Assembly: GCA_016935365.1 (NCBI GenBank)
Contig: JAFGRB010000203.1
Coordinates: forward strand, 1 to 33,468
Reading direction: 5' to 3'
Source: Deltaproteobacteria bacterium
GTDB lineage: Bacteria; Myxococcota; B64-G9
DNA: 33,468 bases
In this document: positions 1-9,948 of the stretch, piece by piece
Position numbering within the stretch: position 1 is the first letter of the stretch
Layout of the letters: each line of letters begins with the position of its first letter
The notes under the pieces: generated by a model
The model's database searches: none
Told to the model about the DNA's origin: nothing
The model's input: only the letters and a program-made list of their open reading frames with translations
Position numbers and translations under genes: made by a program

Positions 1-155
1 ACGGAAACGTGACCATGGGAGCCGGACTGAGGCCGCTGGGGAAATCCAGGGAATAGCCACCGGACCCTAAAGTGCGCGCGCCGTGTTCCTACCCGACCCC
101 CCCCGCTGCTTCGCAGCGGAAGACGGCGATGGACGTATCGCGCGCACGGCTGAGG
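1..155. other. Non-coding stretch downstream of the Hsp70/DUF3592 operon
   Basis: No open frame with convincing composition is seen here. The stretch lies downstream of the minus-strand DUF3592 gene that ends at 156. It contains one perfect hairpin (listed separately) and a run of eight C residues at 97-104. Confidence 0.5.
103..119 (-). terminator. Candidate hairpin terminator, no U-tract
   Basis: CCGCTGC-TTC-GCAGCGG forms a perfect 7-bp stem 37 nt beyond the stop codon of the minus-strand DUF3592 gene. On the minus strand the stem is followed by a G-run, not a T-run. It is therefore at best a non-canonical terminator or an mRNA 3'-end stabiliser. The call rests on position and stem quality only. 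Confidence 0.35.
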
Positions 156-668
156 CTAGACGAAGCGATCTCCGTACCGGAAGACGAGCAATCCGGCCGC
201 GAAGAGCAGCGGTCCGCCCACCAGGGCCAGCCAGTCCCAGAAGAGCATCTCGTCCTCGAGCACCGCGTCCCGGGGATCGTCCGGATCGAAGAGAGCCCAG
301 ATCTTCGCACCCCGGCGGTAGTGGGCCAAGACGAGAGCGTACTCGTCCCCATCTGACGTGGACTGGCAGATGCCGCCGGGCCGGTCCTCCCAGGTCCTGA
401 AGCCGTGGTTGATGCGCCAGCCCTCGTAGACCGTGCCGAGCGCGTCGTACTCGTAGCGGATCTGCATGAAGTAGCGCTGGTCGTAGCGCTCCAGGCTGGG
501 CACCTGCTCGCTCCACCCCCTGGCCGAGGTCACCACCCCGGGCGCCTCCTGCCAGAAGCGCAGCTCGAAGGTGGATCCGAAGACCCACAGGCCGTACAGC
601 GAGGCCAGGGCTCCCGAGATCATGGCGACCACGGAGCCGCCGAAGATGTGCTCGGTGCGAAAACGCAT
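156..668 (-). CDS. DUF3592-family two-helix membrane protein
   Basis: This is a predicted 170-residue inner-membrane protein. A hydrophobic helix lies at about residues 10-30. An extracytoplasmic beta-rich domain follows, containing the DUF3592 hallmarks GVVTSAR, IRYEYDALGTVYEG and, near the end, ALFDPDDPRDAVLE. A second helix lies at about 147-165, before a short basic tail. DUF3592 proteins have no established biochemical activity. The ATG at 668 was chosen because it lies 14 nt after the Hsp70 stop and directly precedes the first helix; the open frame upstream is only an antisense-style shadow inside the Hsp70 gene. The spacing implies co-transcription with Hsp70 from the promoter at 2428-2457. 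Whether the Hsp70 acts on this protein is unknown. Confidence 0.85.
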   Translation of the reverse strand: MRFRTEHIFGGSVVAMISGALASLYGLWVFGSTFELRFWQEAPGVVTSARGWSEQVPSLERYDQRYFMQIRYEYDALGTVYEGWRINHGFRTWEDRPGGICQSTSDGDEYALVLAHYRRGAKIWALFDPDDPRDAVLEDEMLFWDWLALVGGPLLFAAGLLVFRYGDRFV

Positions 669-682
669 GCCAGCCCGTGCGG

Positions 683-2401
<1,719 letters not shown>

Positions 2402-2427
2402 CTCGTCCCCTCAGCGATGAGATCCGG

Positions 2428-2457
2428 ATTATTGAAAGGGACGGGGTCGGCTGTCAA
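2428..2457 (-). promoter_or_regulatory. Sigma70-type promoter of the Hsp70 operon
   Basis: On the minus strand, TTGACA (2457-2452) is followed by an 18-nt spacer and AATAAT (2433-2428). The -35 box is perfect and the -10 box matches five of six positions. The predicted start near 2421 gives a leader of about 20 nt that includes the GAGGGGA ribosome site of the Hsp70 gene. An imperfect palindrome (2459-2481) abuts the -35 box on its upstream side. Confidence 0.65.
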
Positions 2458-2458
2458 C

Positions 2459-2481
2459 CTCGGGGAGGAGCGCCTCCCGAG
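2459..2481. promoter_or_regulatory. Imperfect palindrome abutting the Hsp70 -35 box
   Basis: CTCGGGGAGG and CCTCCCGAG are complementary apart from one bulged G, and are separated by AGCG. The palindrome starts 2 nt upstream of the TTGACA box. It lies in the 213-nt divergent region shared by the Hsp70 operon and the sigma-factor gene. It could be an operator for either direction. It is not the CIRCE element, whose arms are known and different. This is inference from position and symmetry only. Confidence 0.35.
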
Positions 2482-2614
2482 ATCGAGATGTATCTATTTG
2501 AAAAGCAAGGGAAATACTTCCGAGCGCGGATTGTGTTGGACTTGGCTGCGCGCTTGCTGAAACCTCTTGGGAACCGGCGCGTACTGTCCGATGACTGACG
2601 AAGGGGAGGTGGCA

Positions 2615-3229
2615 GTGGATCCGGCCGCTGCGGAACCAGGACCCCTGGATCGAGGAGCCGAGATGATCGCCCGACATCTCAGTGGAGAGCCCCGGGCCTT
2701 CGAGGAGCTGGTCGAGTGCTTCGGCGGTCCGGTCTACGCCTTTTTCCAGCGCCAGGGCGTCGAGCCGAGCGCGGCGGAGGATCTCTTCCAGGAGACCTTC
2801 CTGCGCGTTCACCGCTCCGCGCGCCGCTACGACCCGGAGCGGCCCTTCCGGGCCTGGCTCTACACCATCGCGCACAACCTGCTGCGCAGCCACTGGCGCG
2901 CCCGGCGCGTGCGGCGGGTCCTGGGCGGCTGGTGGCGGCGTGGAGAGGGGCGGGCCAGGGATCCGGAGTCGGACTGCGTTCCGGCCGACCGGCGCCTGGA
3001 CGCCCGCCAGCGGGTGCGCTTCATCGAGTCGGCCCTCCAGGACCTGCCCGTCGGGCAGCGCCAGGCCCTGTACCTCGCCCGGGTGGAGGGCCTCGCGGTC
3101 GCGGACTGCGCCCGTGTCCTGGGCGTGCCCGTGCCCACGGCCAAGACCTGGCTGCGGCGCGCCCGGCTGGCCCTGGCCGATGCCCTCGAGCGCTGGGAGC
3201 GCGGCGAGCCCAAGGGAGTGGAGCCATGA
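2615..3229 (+). CDS. ECF-type RNA polymerase sigma factor
   Basis: This is a 204-residue group-IV sigma factor with two domains. Sigma region 2 lies at about 20-90 and contains AAEDLFQETFLRVHR and the promoter-melting/-10 segment FRAWLYTIAHNLLRSHWR. Sigma region 4 lies at about 130-190, with LPVGQRQALYLARVEG and a helix-turn-helix ending in PTAKTWLRRARLAL. I chose the GTG at 2615 because AAGGGGAGG sits 5 nt upstream. An ATG at 2591 (same frame, 8 residues longer) has no good ribosome site. The ATG at 2663 (GAGGAG upstream) would still keep region 2. The stop overlaps the next start (ATGA), so translation is coupled to the anti-sigma gene, which predicts a cognate pair. A GGAAC motif at 2570-2574 resembles an ECF -35 box, so autoregulation is possible but unproven. 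Confidence 0.9.
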   Translation: MDPAAAEPGPLDRGAEMIARHLSGEPRAFEELVECFGGPVYAFFQRQGVEPSAAEDLFQETFLRVHRSARRYDPERPFRAWLYTIAHNLLRSHWRARRVRRVLGGWWRRGEGRARDPESDCVPADRRLDARQRVRFIESALQDLPVGQRQALYLARVEGLAVADCARVLGVPVPTAKTWLRRARLALADALERWERGEPKGVEP

Positions 3230-6200
3230 ACTGCCGGGAAGTCCGCGAGCGTCTGGCCGAGAGCCCGGAGGCGGCGAGCGAGCCCGCCGTGGCCGAGCAC
3301 CTGGCGAGCTGCAGCCGTTGCCGCAGCCTGGCCGAGCGACTGGCTGCGGTCGACGAGGCCCTGGGAGAGATGGATGCGCGCGAGCCGCCCCGCGATCTCG
3401 TCCAGCGCACGCTGGAGCGGATCGAGCGCCAGGACAGGCGCCGCCAGGGGCGGACCGGGCGCGTGCTCGCCTGGGCCACTTTGGGCGTGCCGATCGTGCT
3501 GCTCATCGCCGTGGGCTTCCTCTCGGTCGCCGGCGACAACGTGCGCGCGCTCTTTTCCTCCAGCGCCAACGCCCTGTCAGGACAGGAGGCGGGCTGGACG
3601 GACAGCGCCGGCCGCCCATACCCCAGCAAGGGAGGTCCCCCGGCCGGGAGCCCGGGACCCGGCTTCGGGCCCGGCAGGCCGGAGGAGTCGAAGTCGCCAC
3701 CCGAGAAGAAACCCGCGGATGGTCGCTTCTGGCGAGGGAACCAAGAGGCGGAGACGGCCACCAAGGGGCGGCTGGAGATCCGGACCAGCCCCTCCGCCAC
3801 GGTCAAGGTCGACGGCAAGCTGCAGCGTGGGCCTATCGCGGTGGGCGACGATGCCAAGGCGGCCGAGCGATCCGGAAAGCGCCGGATCGTGCTGCGGGAG
3901 ATCGATCGCATCGAGGCGCGCGAGGTCGCGCAGGAAGACAGCGGGATCCGCAACGGCAGGGACTTCGGCGGCGAGGACCTGCCGCATCACGGCGAAGGCG
4001 GCGGCTTCGGCGGCCTCGGGCTGAAGGGCACGGGCGCCGGCGGCGGCGGCACCGGCGAGACCATCGGCCTGGGGCGTCTGGGCACCCGGGGCCGCGGCGG
4101 TGGACGCGACGGTTTCGACGGCGTCGTGACGAAGGTCCCGAGCCTCGGCGAGCTCGACAAGGACGACAAGACAGATGATGAGATCGAGGAGATCCCGGAC
4201 CGCCACGTGAAGCTCGTGCTCACGCCCGAGCCCGAGCCGTCCGAGGCGGCAGCCGCGCCCCGCTCGGTGATCCCGGTGCTGGTGGACAGCAGCGCCTCCA
4301 TGGACGAGGAGAAGACCGAGAAGAACGAGGAGACCGAGAAGAAGTCGAAGGAGAAGACCAGGGCCCTGGATCGGATCGCGGACGAGATCGGCGATCGGCA
4401 ATGGCAGGCCGCGCTCGAGGACAAGGAGAGCCGCAAGCGAGAGCGCGAGGCCAAGAGAGACAAGAGCGGCTCGAGGCTCGTCGCCAATACGGACCAGGGC
4501 GACACCTACGAGCCTGCCGATAAGGTGAGCGAGAGCGGCCTGCTGGCCCTGCTGGGCAAGGACCGACCCGTGCCCGCGAAGCAGCCCCAGATCATGGGCT
4601 CGCTGAGCAGGAGCATCATCCAGCGGGTCGTGCACGGTGAGCTGGGCCAGATCCAGGCCTGCTACGAGCGCGAGCTCGTCCGCAACCCCAAGGTGGGCGG
4701 CAAGCTCTCCGTGCAGTTCGCGATCCAGCCCACCGGCCAGGTGGCTCAGGCCCAAGCCGAGAGCTCGTCCACGGGCAGCGCCGAGCTGGACGCCTGCGTG
4801 ACACGGGCCGTCCAGCGGATGCGCTTCCCGGCGCCCAAGGGCGGCGGGATGGTCATGGTGTCCTACCCCTTCACCTTCCGGAGCGTCGGCTTGGGCGGCG
4901 AGACCGGCGTGGTGGAGCACCACTCCATCGATCGCCGGATGCTCGAGCGGTCCGTCTCGGACCCGAGCGGCGTCGCCACGCAGGCCCGCATCGTGCCGGC
5001 CTTCCAGGACGGACAAGCCACGGGCTTCAAGGTCTTCGGCATCCGGCCCGGCTCGCTCTACGACGGGCTCGGGATCGAGAACGGGGACGTACTCCACGCC
5101 ATCAACGGCCAGCCGCTGAGCAGCCCGGACAAGGCCCTGTCCATCTACCAGGGCCTGAAGGGCGAGTCGAAGTTCGAGCTCGATGTGACCCGGCGCGGCG
5201 AGCACCGCAAGCTGGTCTTCGAGATCGACGGCGAGCCGGACTACGACGAGGTCGCCATCGAGGGGCTTCGTTTCATCCCGGCCAGCGGCTACTTCAAGAA
5301 CACCTACCTGCCCGGCGATCCGTCCATGGAGTGGCTGCGCCAGCGCCTGGCCCGCGGGCTGTTCATGGATGGCGAGCATATCGCGCTCCAGGAGGAGGCG
5401 GTCCAGTACAGCCAGCCCTTCGATTCGCCCGACAGTGACGGCCTGGCGCTCTACCTCGACGCGGATCGCTGTGCGGTCGAGGGGCCGAGCCGGGTCACGG
5501 TCCAGGTGGGCCTGAAGGGCTCGGAGCGCCACGCCCGGCGCCGGGCGCCCCTGAACGCGGCGCTGGTCGTGGACCTGCGCGCGCTCGCGGACGACGAGGC
5601 CCGGCGCGGCCTGTGGAGCGTGGCCGGGGCCATGGCCGGGAGCGTCCAGGCCGGCGATCGCTTCTTCCTGCTGGCCGCGGGCCCGGGCGAGCCCCTGCTG
5701 CTCGAGCCGGGGCGCTTCGAGCCCACGGCCGTCAAGCGGGCCCTGGCCGAGGCCCTGCTGGGCATGGAGGGCGCCGAGCCCCGCCCGGGCTCGAACCTGG
5801 CGGCTGCCTGCCAGCGGGCCTACGCGCTGCTCCAGGGGGCGGGCAGCGAGGACGCGCCCCTGGGCGCCAACCTGGTGCTGCTGGCCACGGCCGGCTCTCC
5901 GGGCTCCGAGCGCGCCGCGCTCGAGACCATGGCGCACGCCCGGGCGCTGGAGGGCGTGTCGCTGACCGCCATCGGAGTGGGCCCAGGCGCGGATCGCGCG
6001 GCCCTGGCCGAGCTCGCCTGGGCCGGCCAGGGACGCCGGCGCCTGGTCGCCTCGACCGACGATGCGCGCCCGGTGATCGAGGCCGAGCTGGCCGCCTCGG
6101 GCTCGGTCGTCGCCCGGGCGCTGCGGCTGCGCATCCGGCTGGCCGAGGGCGTCAAGCTCGTGGCGGTGCTGGGCTCCGAGCCCCTGACCGCGACGGCCAG

Positions 6201-6798
6201 CCAGCGGGTCCGGGAGGCGGAGCAGGCCATCGATCGGCGGATCTCGCGCACCCTGGGCATCGAGGCCGACCGGGGAGAGGACGAGGAGGGCATCCAGATC
6301 GTCATCCCGGCCTACTACGCCGGCGACGCGCACGTGATCCTGCTCGACCTGGTGGTCCCGGGCCCCGGGCCGGTGGCCGACGTGCGGGTGCGCTACAAGG
6401 ACCTGGTCAAGCTGAGCAACGCCGTGGCCCGGGCCAGCCTGAGCCTGCCCGCCGGCCGGCGGCCCCTGGATCCGCTGGCGGTCGGCGTGCGCAAGAACCG
6501 TCTCGCCCACGAGCTGGCCCGGGCGCTCGAGCAGGCCTCGGAGAAGCTCGAGGCGGGCCAGGCCTCGCCCTGCCGGCAGATCCTGGCCCGGGCCCAGCGT
6601 CGCATCGAGCACCTGCAGGCGGTGCTCCACCAGCTCGCGGGCGACGAGGAGCTGGCGAGAGACGCGCGCATGCTGGCCGCTTACCAGCGCGTGCTCGCCA
6701 GCCAGGACTGGCAAGGCGACGAGGCCTTGCGTCGCCACCTGGTCCACTCGCTGGTCTACGCAGGCAGGAAGAAGCTCTCGCCGGAGAGCCGCGACTAG
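3226..6798 (+). CDS. Giant transmembrane anti-sigma factor: zinc-finger, AgmX/PglI, PDZ and VWA-like domains
   Basis: This 1190-residue protein begins with an anti-sigma zinc finger (C3, then H25-x3-C29-x2-C32) in the cytoplasm. A transmembrane helix follows at about 80-103. After a Pro/Gly/Lys-rich linker comes the Gly-rich tract (GFGGLGLKGTGAGGGG) that typically precedes AgmX/PglI domains. A charged helical segment is next (about 360-430), then an AgmX/PglI (TonB-C-like) domain at about 465-555 with the ACYERELVRNP motif (C479), then a GspC-like PDZ domain (about 600-665). A VWA-like domain (about 770-960), a beta domain, and a C-terminal helical bundle complete it. The VWA MIDAS is not intact (VVDLRALADD where DxSxS is expected), yet an isolated DSSASM sits at 354-359. 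It overlaps the sigma gene by 4 nt. The family logic (ZAS domain binds the sigma factor, outer part senses) is established; the outer partner is unknown. Confidence 0.88.
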   Translation: MNCREVRERLAESPEAASEPAVAEHLASCSRCRSLAERLAAVDEALGEMDAREPPRDLVQRTLERIERQDRRRQGRTGRVLAWATLGVPIVLLIAVGFLSVAGDNVRALFSSSANALSGQEAGWTDSAGRPYPSKGGPPAGSPGPGFGPGRPEESKSPPEKKPADGRFWRGNQEAETATKGRLEIRTSPSATVKVDGKLQRGPIAVGDDAKAAERSGKRRIVLREIDRIEAREVAQEDSGIRNGRDFGGEDLPHHGEGGGFGGLGLKGTGAGGGGTGETIGLGRLGTRGRGGGRDGFDGVVTKVPSLGELDKDDKTDDEIEEIPDRHVKLVLTPEPEPSEAAAAPRSVIPVLVDSSASMDEEKTEKNEETEKKSKEKTRALDRIADEIGDRQWQAALEDKESRKREREAKRDKSGSRLVANTDQGDTYEPADKVSESGLLALLGKDRPVPAKQPQIMGSLSRSIIQRVVHGELGQIQACYERELVRNPKVGGKLSVQFAIQPTGQVAQAQAESSSTGSAELDACVTRAVQRMRFPAPKGGGMVMVSYPFTFRSVGLGGETGVVEHHSIDRRMLERSVSDPSGVATQARIVPAFQDGQATGFKVFGIRPGSLYDGLGIENGDVLHAINGQPLSSPDKALSIYQGLKGESKFELDVTRRGEHRKLVFEIDGEPDYDEVAIEGLRFIPASGYFKNTYLPGDPSMEWLRQRLARGLFMDGEHIALQEEAVQYSQPFDSPDSDGLALYLDADRCAVEGPSRVTVQVGLKGSERHARRRAPLNAALVVDLRALADDEARRGLWSVAGAMAGSVQAGDRFFLLAAGPGEPLLLEPGRFEPTAVKRALAEALLGMEGAEPRPGSNLAAACQRAYALLQGAGSEDAPLGANLVLLATAGSPGSERAALETMAHARALEGVSLTAIGVGPGADRAALAELAWAGQGRRRLVASTDDARPVIEAELAASGSVVARALRLRIRLAEGVKLVAVLGSEPLTATASQRVREAEQAIDRRISRTLGIEADRGEDEEGIQIVIPAYYAGDAHVILLDLVVPGPGPVADVRVRYKDLVKLSNAVARASLSLPAGRRPLDPLAVGVRKNRLAHELARALEQASEKLEAGQASPCRQILARAQRRIEHLQAVLHQLAGDEELARDARMLAAYQRVLASQDWQGDEALRRHLVHSLVYAGRKKLSPESRD

Positions 6799-6837
6799 GG
6801 CAGAGCCGGCGATCACCGCACTCGAGGAGGTGGAAGC

Positions 6838-9800
6838 ATGCGCTTGTCAACGTGGAAGGGTTGGTGGCTTCTCGGTTCGTGGCTCGCGGTCGGGCCGGCC
6901 CTGGCGCAGGACGAGAGCGCGGGTCAGGTACGCATGCCCCTGGATGCCTACCAGGCCCTGTCGGCCAAGGCGTCCGAGCCGCGCAAGCCGGAGCAGCCGC
7001 CACCCGTGGCGGCTGCGCTCTCGGAGGCCGAGGTCTCGGTGCGCGTGCCCGAGCAGAAGGGGCAGCCCGCCCGGGTGAGCGCCAAGGTGACGGTGCACGT
7101 GCTGAGCAGCGACTGGGTGGCCGTGCCGCTGCTGCCGGCCGGCACGGCGGTGGAGTCGGTGCGCTCGAGCTCGGGCAACCAGCTCGCGCTGGCCGACTTC
7201 AGAGGCGATCTCGCCTGGTCGACCAAGGACAAGGGGACCCACGAGCTCGTGCTCAGCTACCAGGTGGCGGTCAGCGAGTCCGCCACCGGGCGCTGTCTCC
7301 ACCTGCCGGTGCCGCCCGCGGCCGCGATCAAGCTCGAGGCCAGCCTGCCCGGACAGGGCCTGGCCGCCTCGGTGATCCCGGCCTCGGGCTTCGAGCTCAG
7401 CGAGTCGGGCAGCTCGACCGAGCTCAGGGCCTCGGTGCCCCGGACCCGCGGCGTGCAGATCGCCTGGCGGGTGCCGGGCGAGCACGAGGTCCTGATCCTG
7501 GGCGCCGACTACCAGGGCAGCCTCGAGGGCGAGGTGGTGCGATTCCGGGCCGGCTTCCGGGTCCGGGTCACGAGCCCCGAGCCGGTCTCCATCCCGCTGC
7601 TGGCGGCGAGCGCGGCGCTGTCCAGCGCCCGGGCGGACGGCAAGCAGGCCGTGGTGCAGGAGGTGGACGACAAGCTGGCCGTCCAGGTGCAGGGCGCGGG
7701 CCAGCACGAGATCGAGCTGCGCTTCGAGGCGCCGGTCAGCTCGGACGGCGGACCGCCGAGCTGCGCGCTGTGGCTTCCCAGGCCACCGCTGAGCTCCTTC
7801 GAGCTCAGCCTGCCCGGGGACAAGGAGCTGACCGTCACGCCCCACGCCGGGGTGGAGCTGCAGCGCCGCGCCGGCAAGACCCTGGCCTCGGTCCACATCC
7901 CGCCCAGCGACGAGATCGTCTTCGCCTGGTCGAGCGCGCTGCCCGAAGCGGTCAAGGAGCAGCTCAGGGCCAACGCCGAGGTCTATCACGTGGTCCAGGC
8001 AGAGGAGGGCGTCCTGCAGGCCGAGGCGCTGGTGGCCTTCCAGGTCACCCGGGGTGCCACCCACTCCGTGAGCGCCAGGCTGCCGGCCGAGGCGGCCATC
8101 AACCGGGTCGTGGGCGACGGGGTCTCGGACTGGCGGGTCGCCAAGCAGGGTGCCGGGCAGGAGCTGACCATCTTCCTGGACCGGGAGATCAAGGGCGACT
8201 ACCGCTACACGGTGGGCTACGAGCGCCTGCTGGGCGCCGACGCGTCGGCCGAGCAGTCCCAGCCGGTGGCCATCCCGCTGCTGGTCCCCTCCGGCGTCCA
8301 CCGCCAGCGCGGCATGGTGGCCCTGCTGTCCGGCTCGGAGCTGTCGATCAAGCCCCAGGACGCCTCGGGCATGAACAAGGTGGGCGAGAACCAGCTCCCG
8401 GCCTGGGTGCGCCAGCCCATCAAGCGGACCGTGGCCCACACCTACAAGTACATCGATCCCGAGGCCCAGCTCACGGTCCGGCTGGCGCCGCCCGAGCGCA
8501 AGCGGGGCAAGTTCGACGCCGTGGTCGATACCCTGCTGTCGGTGGGTGAGGGCGTGATGAAGGCCTCGGCGTCGGTCGAGATCGCGATCAAGACGGGCCG
8601 GCTCATGGATCTCGACCTGACCTTGCCGCCGGATGTGAGCCTGGTGGGCGTGACCGCGCCCTCGCTGCGCGATCACAAGCTCGCCAAGCAGGAGGCCGGC
8701 AGTCCGCGCTTGCTGCAGCTCATGTTCACCCAGGAGCTGGAGGGGACGCTCCGGATCGAGGTGGCCTACGAGCGGGTGCTGCGCGGCGGCCAGGAGAAAG
8801 TCGAGCAGGTCGGCATCTCGGCCATCCACGTGCCGGGCGCGGACAACGAGCGGGGCCGGCTGGCCGTCGAGGCCCTGACCGCGGTCGAGATCGACGCCAA
8901 GGTGCCGGCCGGCTCCACCCGGATCTCGCCGCTGGATGTCCAGGAGCTGCCGCGGCAGCTCACCCTGCGGACCACCAATCCGATCCTCAAGGCCTTCAAG
9001 TACACCCACGGCGAGTCGCCCTTCCAGCTCAACCTGCTGGTCAAGCACCACTCCGAGATGAGCCTCCAGGTGGCGGTCATCGACCAGGCGAGCTACCAGA
9101 CCCTCTTCACCCGGCACGGACTGGCCCTGACCCTGGCGCGCTACCGGGTCCGCAACCGCAGCAGCCAGTTCCTCAAGATCCAGCTGCCCGAGGGCTCGAC
9201 GCTCTGGACGGCGCAGCGGGATGGCAAGTCGATCAAGATGGCGGGCTCGGATCGCGAGTGGGAGGTCCTGGTGCCGCTGATCAACTCGGACACGGGCTTC
9301 GATGTCGAGGTGGTCTACGCGACGAAGATCGATCCCATGGGCCTCGCGGGCTGGATCGCGGGCGAGCTGCCGGTGCCCGACATCGTCGAGACCCGAAGCG
9401 CCTGGGACGTCTACTTGCCGGTCGAGCTGAGCTACGGCGGCCTGGACACGAACATGTCCGAGAAGGTCTCGGGCGAGCTGAGCACGGCCGCGCGCGCGGA
9501 CTTCGTGCAGGCCGTCGAGGGCAAGAGCGCCGGCGAGCAGGCCGGCCGGGCCGGCGGCGTGATGTCGCTGCCCATCGACGTGCCGAGGCGGGGCGTGCAC
9601 TACAGCTTCGAGCGGCTGTTCGCAAACCGCGGCCAGGAGCGATCCAGCTTCAGCATGCACTACACGACCTCCGAGGCCAGCACCGCGGGCGGGGTGGTGC
9701 TCATGCTCGGAATCTTCCTGCTGGCGGCGCTGATCGCGATGCGCCTGGGGCTCGCCCGCAGGCCCGCCGCGGGGATGGCGGCCGTGCTGCTCGTCGTCGC

Positions 9801-9948
9801 CGCCCTGGCCATCGTGCTGCCGATCGTGCTCCTGGACGCGCCCATGATCTGGGCCGTGGTGGCCGGCGCCATCTCCGTGGTCGCGGTGGCCGTGCGGGCC
9901 GTCATGCAATGGCAGGCCCGGAAGAGCGAGGCCGTCCAGGGCGCCTGA
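6838..9948 (+). CDS. Large exported beta-rich protein with three C-terminal membrane helices
   Basis: I do not recognise a named family. The 1036-residue product has a signal peptide (residues 1-23, cut after ALA) and a long extracytoplasmic part of beta-sandwich-like character. Three hydrophobic helices follow at about 952-972, 981-1001 and 1004-1024, and then a short basic cytoplasmic tail. Similar modules recur: a strand ending in VAVPLLPAG or VSIPLL, followed about 30 residues later by a KGTHELVLSY-type or GQHEIELRF-type strand (starting near 86 and 242, weaker later). This suggests internal duplication. The ATG at 6838 has an excellent ribosome site (GAGGAGGT, 6-7 nt upstream). The gene starts 39 nt after the anti-sigma gene with no visible terminator or promoter between them, so it is probably the third gene of the sigma/anti-sigma operon. 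It may present a periplasmic domain to the anti-sigma factor. Confidence 0.85.
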   Translation: MRLSTWKGWWLLGSWLAVGPALAQDESAGQVRMPLDAYQALSAKASEPRKPEQPPPVAAALSEAEVSVRVPEQKGQPARVSAKVTVHVLSSDWVAVPLLPAGTAVESVRSSSGNQLALADFRGDLAWSTKDKGTHELVLSYQVAVSESATGRCLHLPVPPAAAIKLEASLPGQGLAASVIPASGFELSESGSSTELRASVPRTRGVQIAWRVPGEHEVLILGADYQGSLEGEVVRFRAGFRVRVTSPEPVSIPLLAASAALSSARADGKQAVVQEVDDKLAVQVQGAGQHEIELRFEAPVSSDGGPPSCALWLPRPPLSSFELSLPGDKELTVTPHAGVELQRRAGKTLASVHIPPSDEIVFAWSSALPEAVKEQLRANAEVYHVVQAEEGVLQAEALVAFQVTRGATHSVSARLPAEAAINRVVGDGVSDWRVAKQGAGQELTIFLDREIKGDYRYTVGYERLLGADASAEQSQPVAIPLLVPSGVHRQRGMVALLSGSELSIKPQDASGMNKVGENQLPAWVRQPIKRTVAHTYKYIDPEAQLTVRLAPPERKRGKFDAVVDTLLSVGEGVMKASASVEIAIKTGRLMDLDLTLPPDVSLVGVTAPSLRDHKLAKQEAGSPRLLQLMFTQELEGTLRIEVAYERVLRGGQEKVEQVGISAIHVPGADNERGRLAVEALTAVEIDAKVPAGSTRISPLDVQELPRQLTLRTTNPILKAFKYTHGESPFQLNLLVKHHSEMSLQVAVIDQASYQTLFTRHGLALTLARYRVRNRSSQFLKIQLPEGSTLWTAQRDGKSIKMAGSDREWEVLVPLINSDTGFDVEVVYATKIDPMGLAGWIAGELPVPDIVETRSAWDVYLPVELSYGGLDTNMSEKVSGELSTAARADFVQAVEGKSAGEQAGRAGGVMSLPIDVPRRGVHYSFERLFANRGQERSSFSMHYTTSEASTAGGVVLMLGIFLLAALIAMRLGLARRPAAGMAAVLLVVAALAIVLPIVLLDAPMIWAVVAGAISVVAVAVRAVMQWQARKSEAVQGA

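Noticed and set aside
2716..3225. Upstream part of the frame that contains the anti-sigma gene
   Set aside because: It overlaps the sigma-factor gene in another frame and codes for Arg/Pro/Ala-rich sequence; the real start is the ATG at 3226, directly before the zinc finger.
3577..9909. Two minus-strand open frames of 1079 and 1020 residues (3577-6816 and 6847-9909)
   Set aside because: Both are exact mirrors of the anti-sigma gene and the 1036-residue protein gene, with low-complexity, His/Arg/Gly-rich translations and no recognisable motif. They reflect third-position G+C bias.
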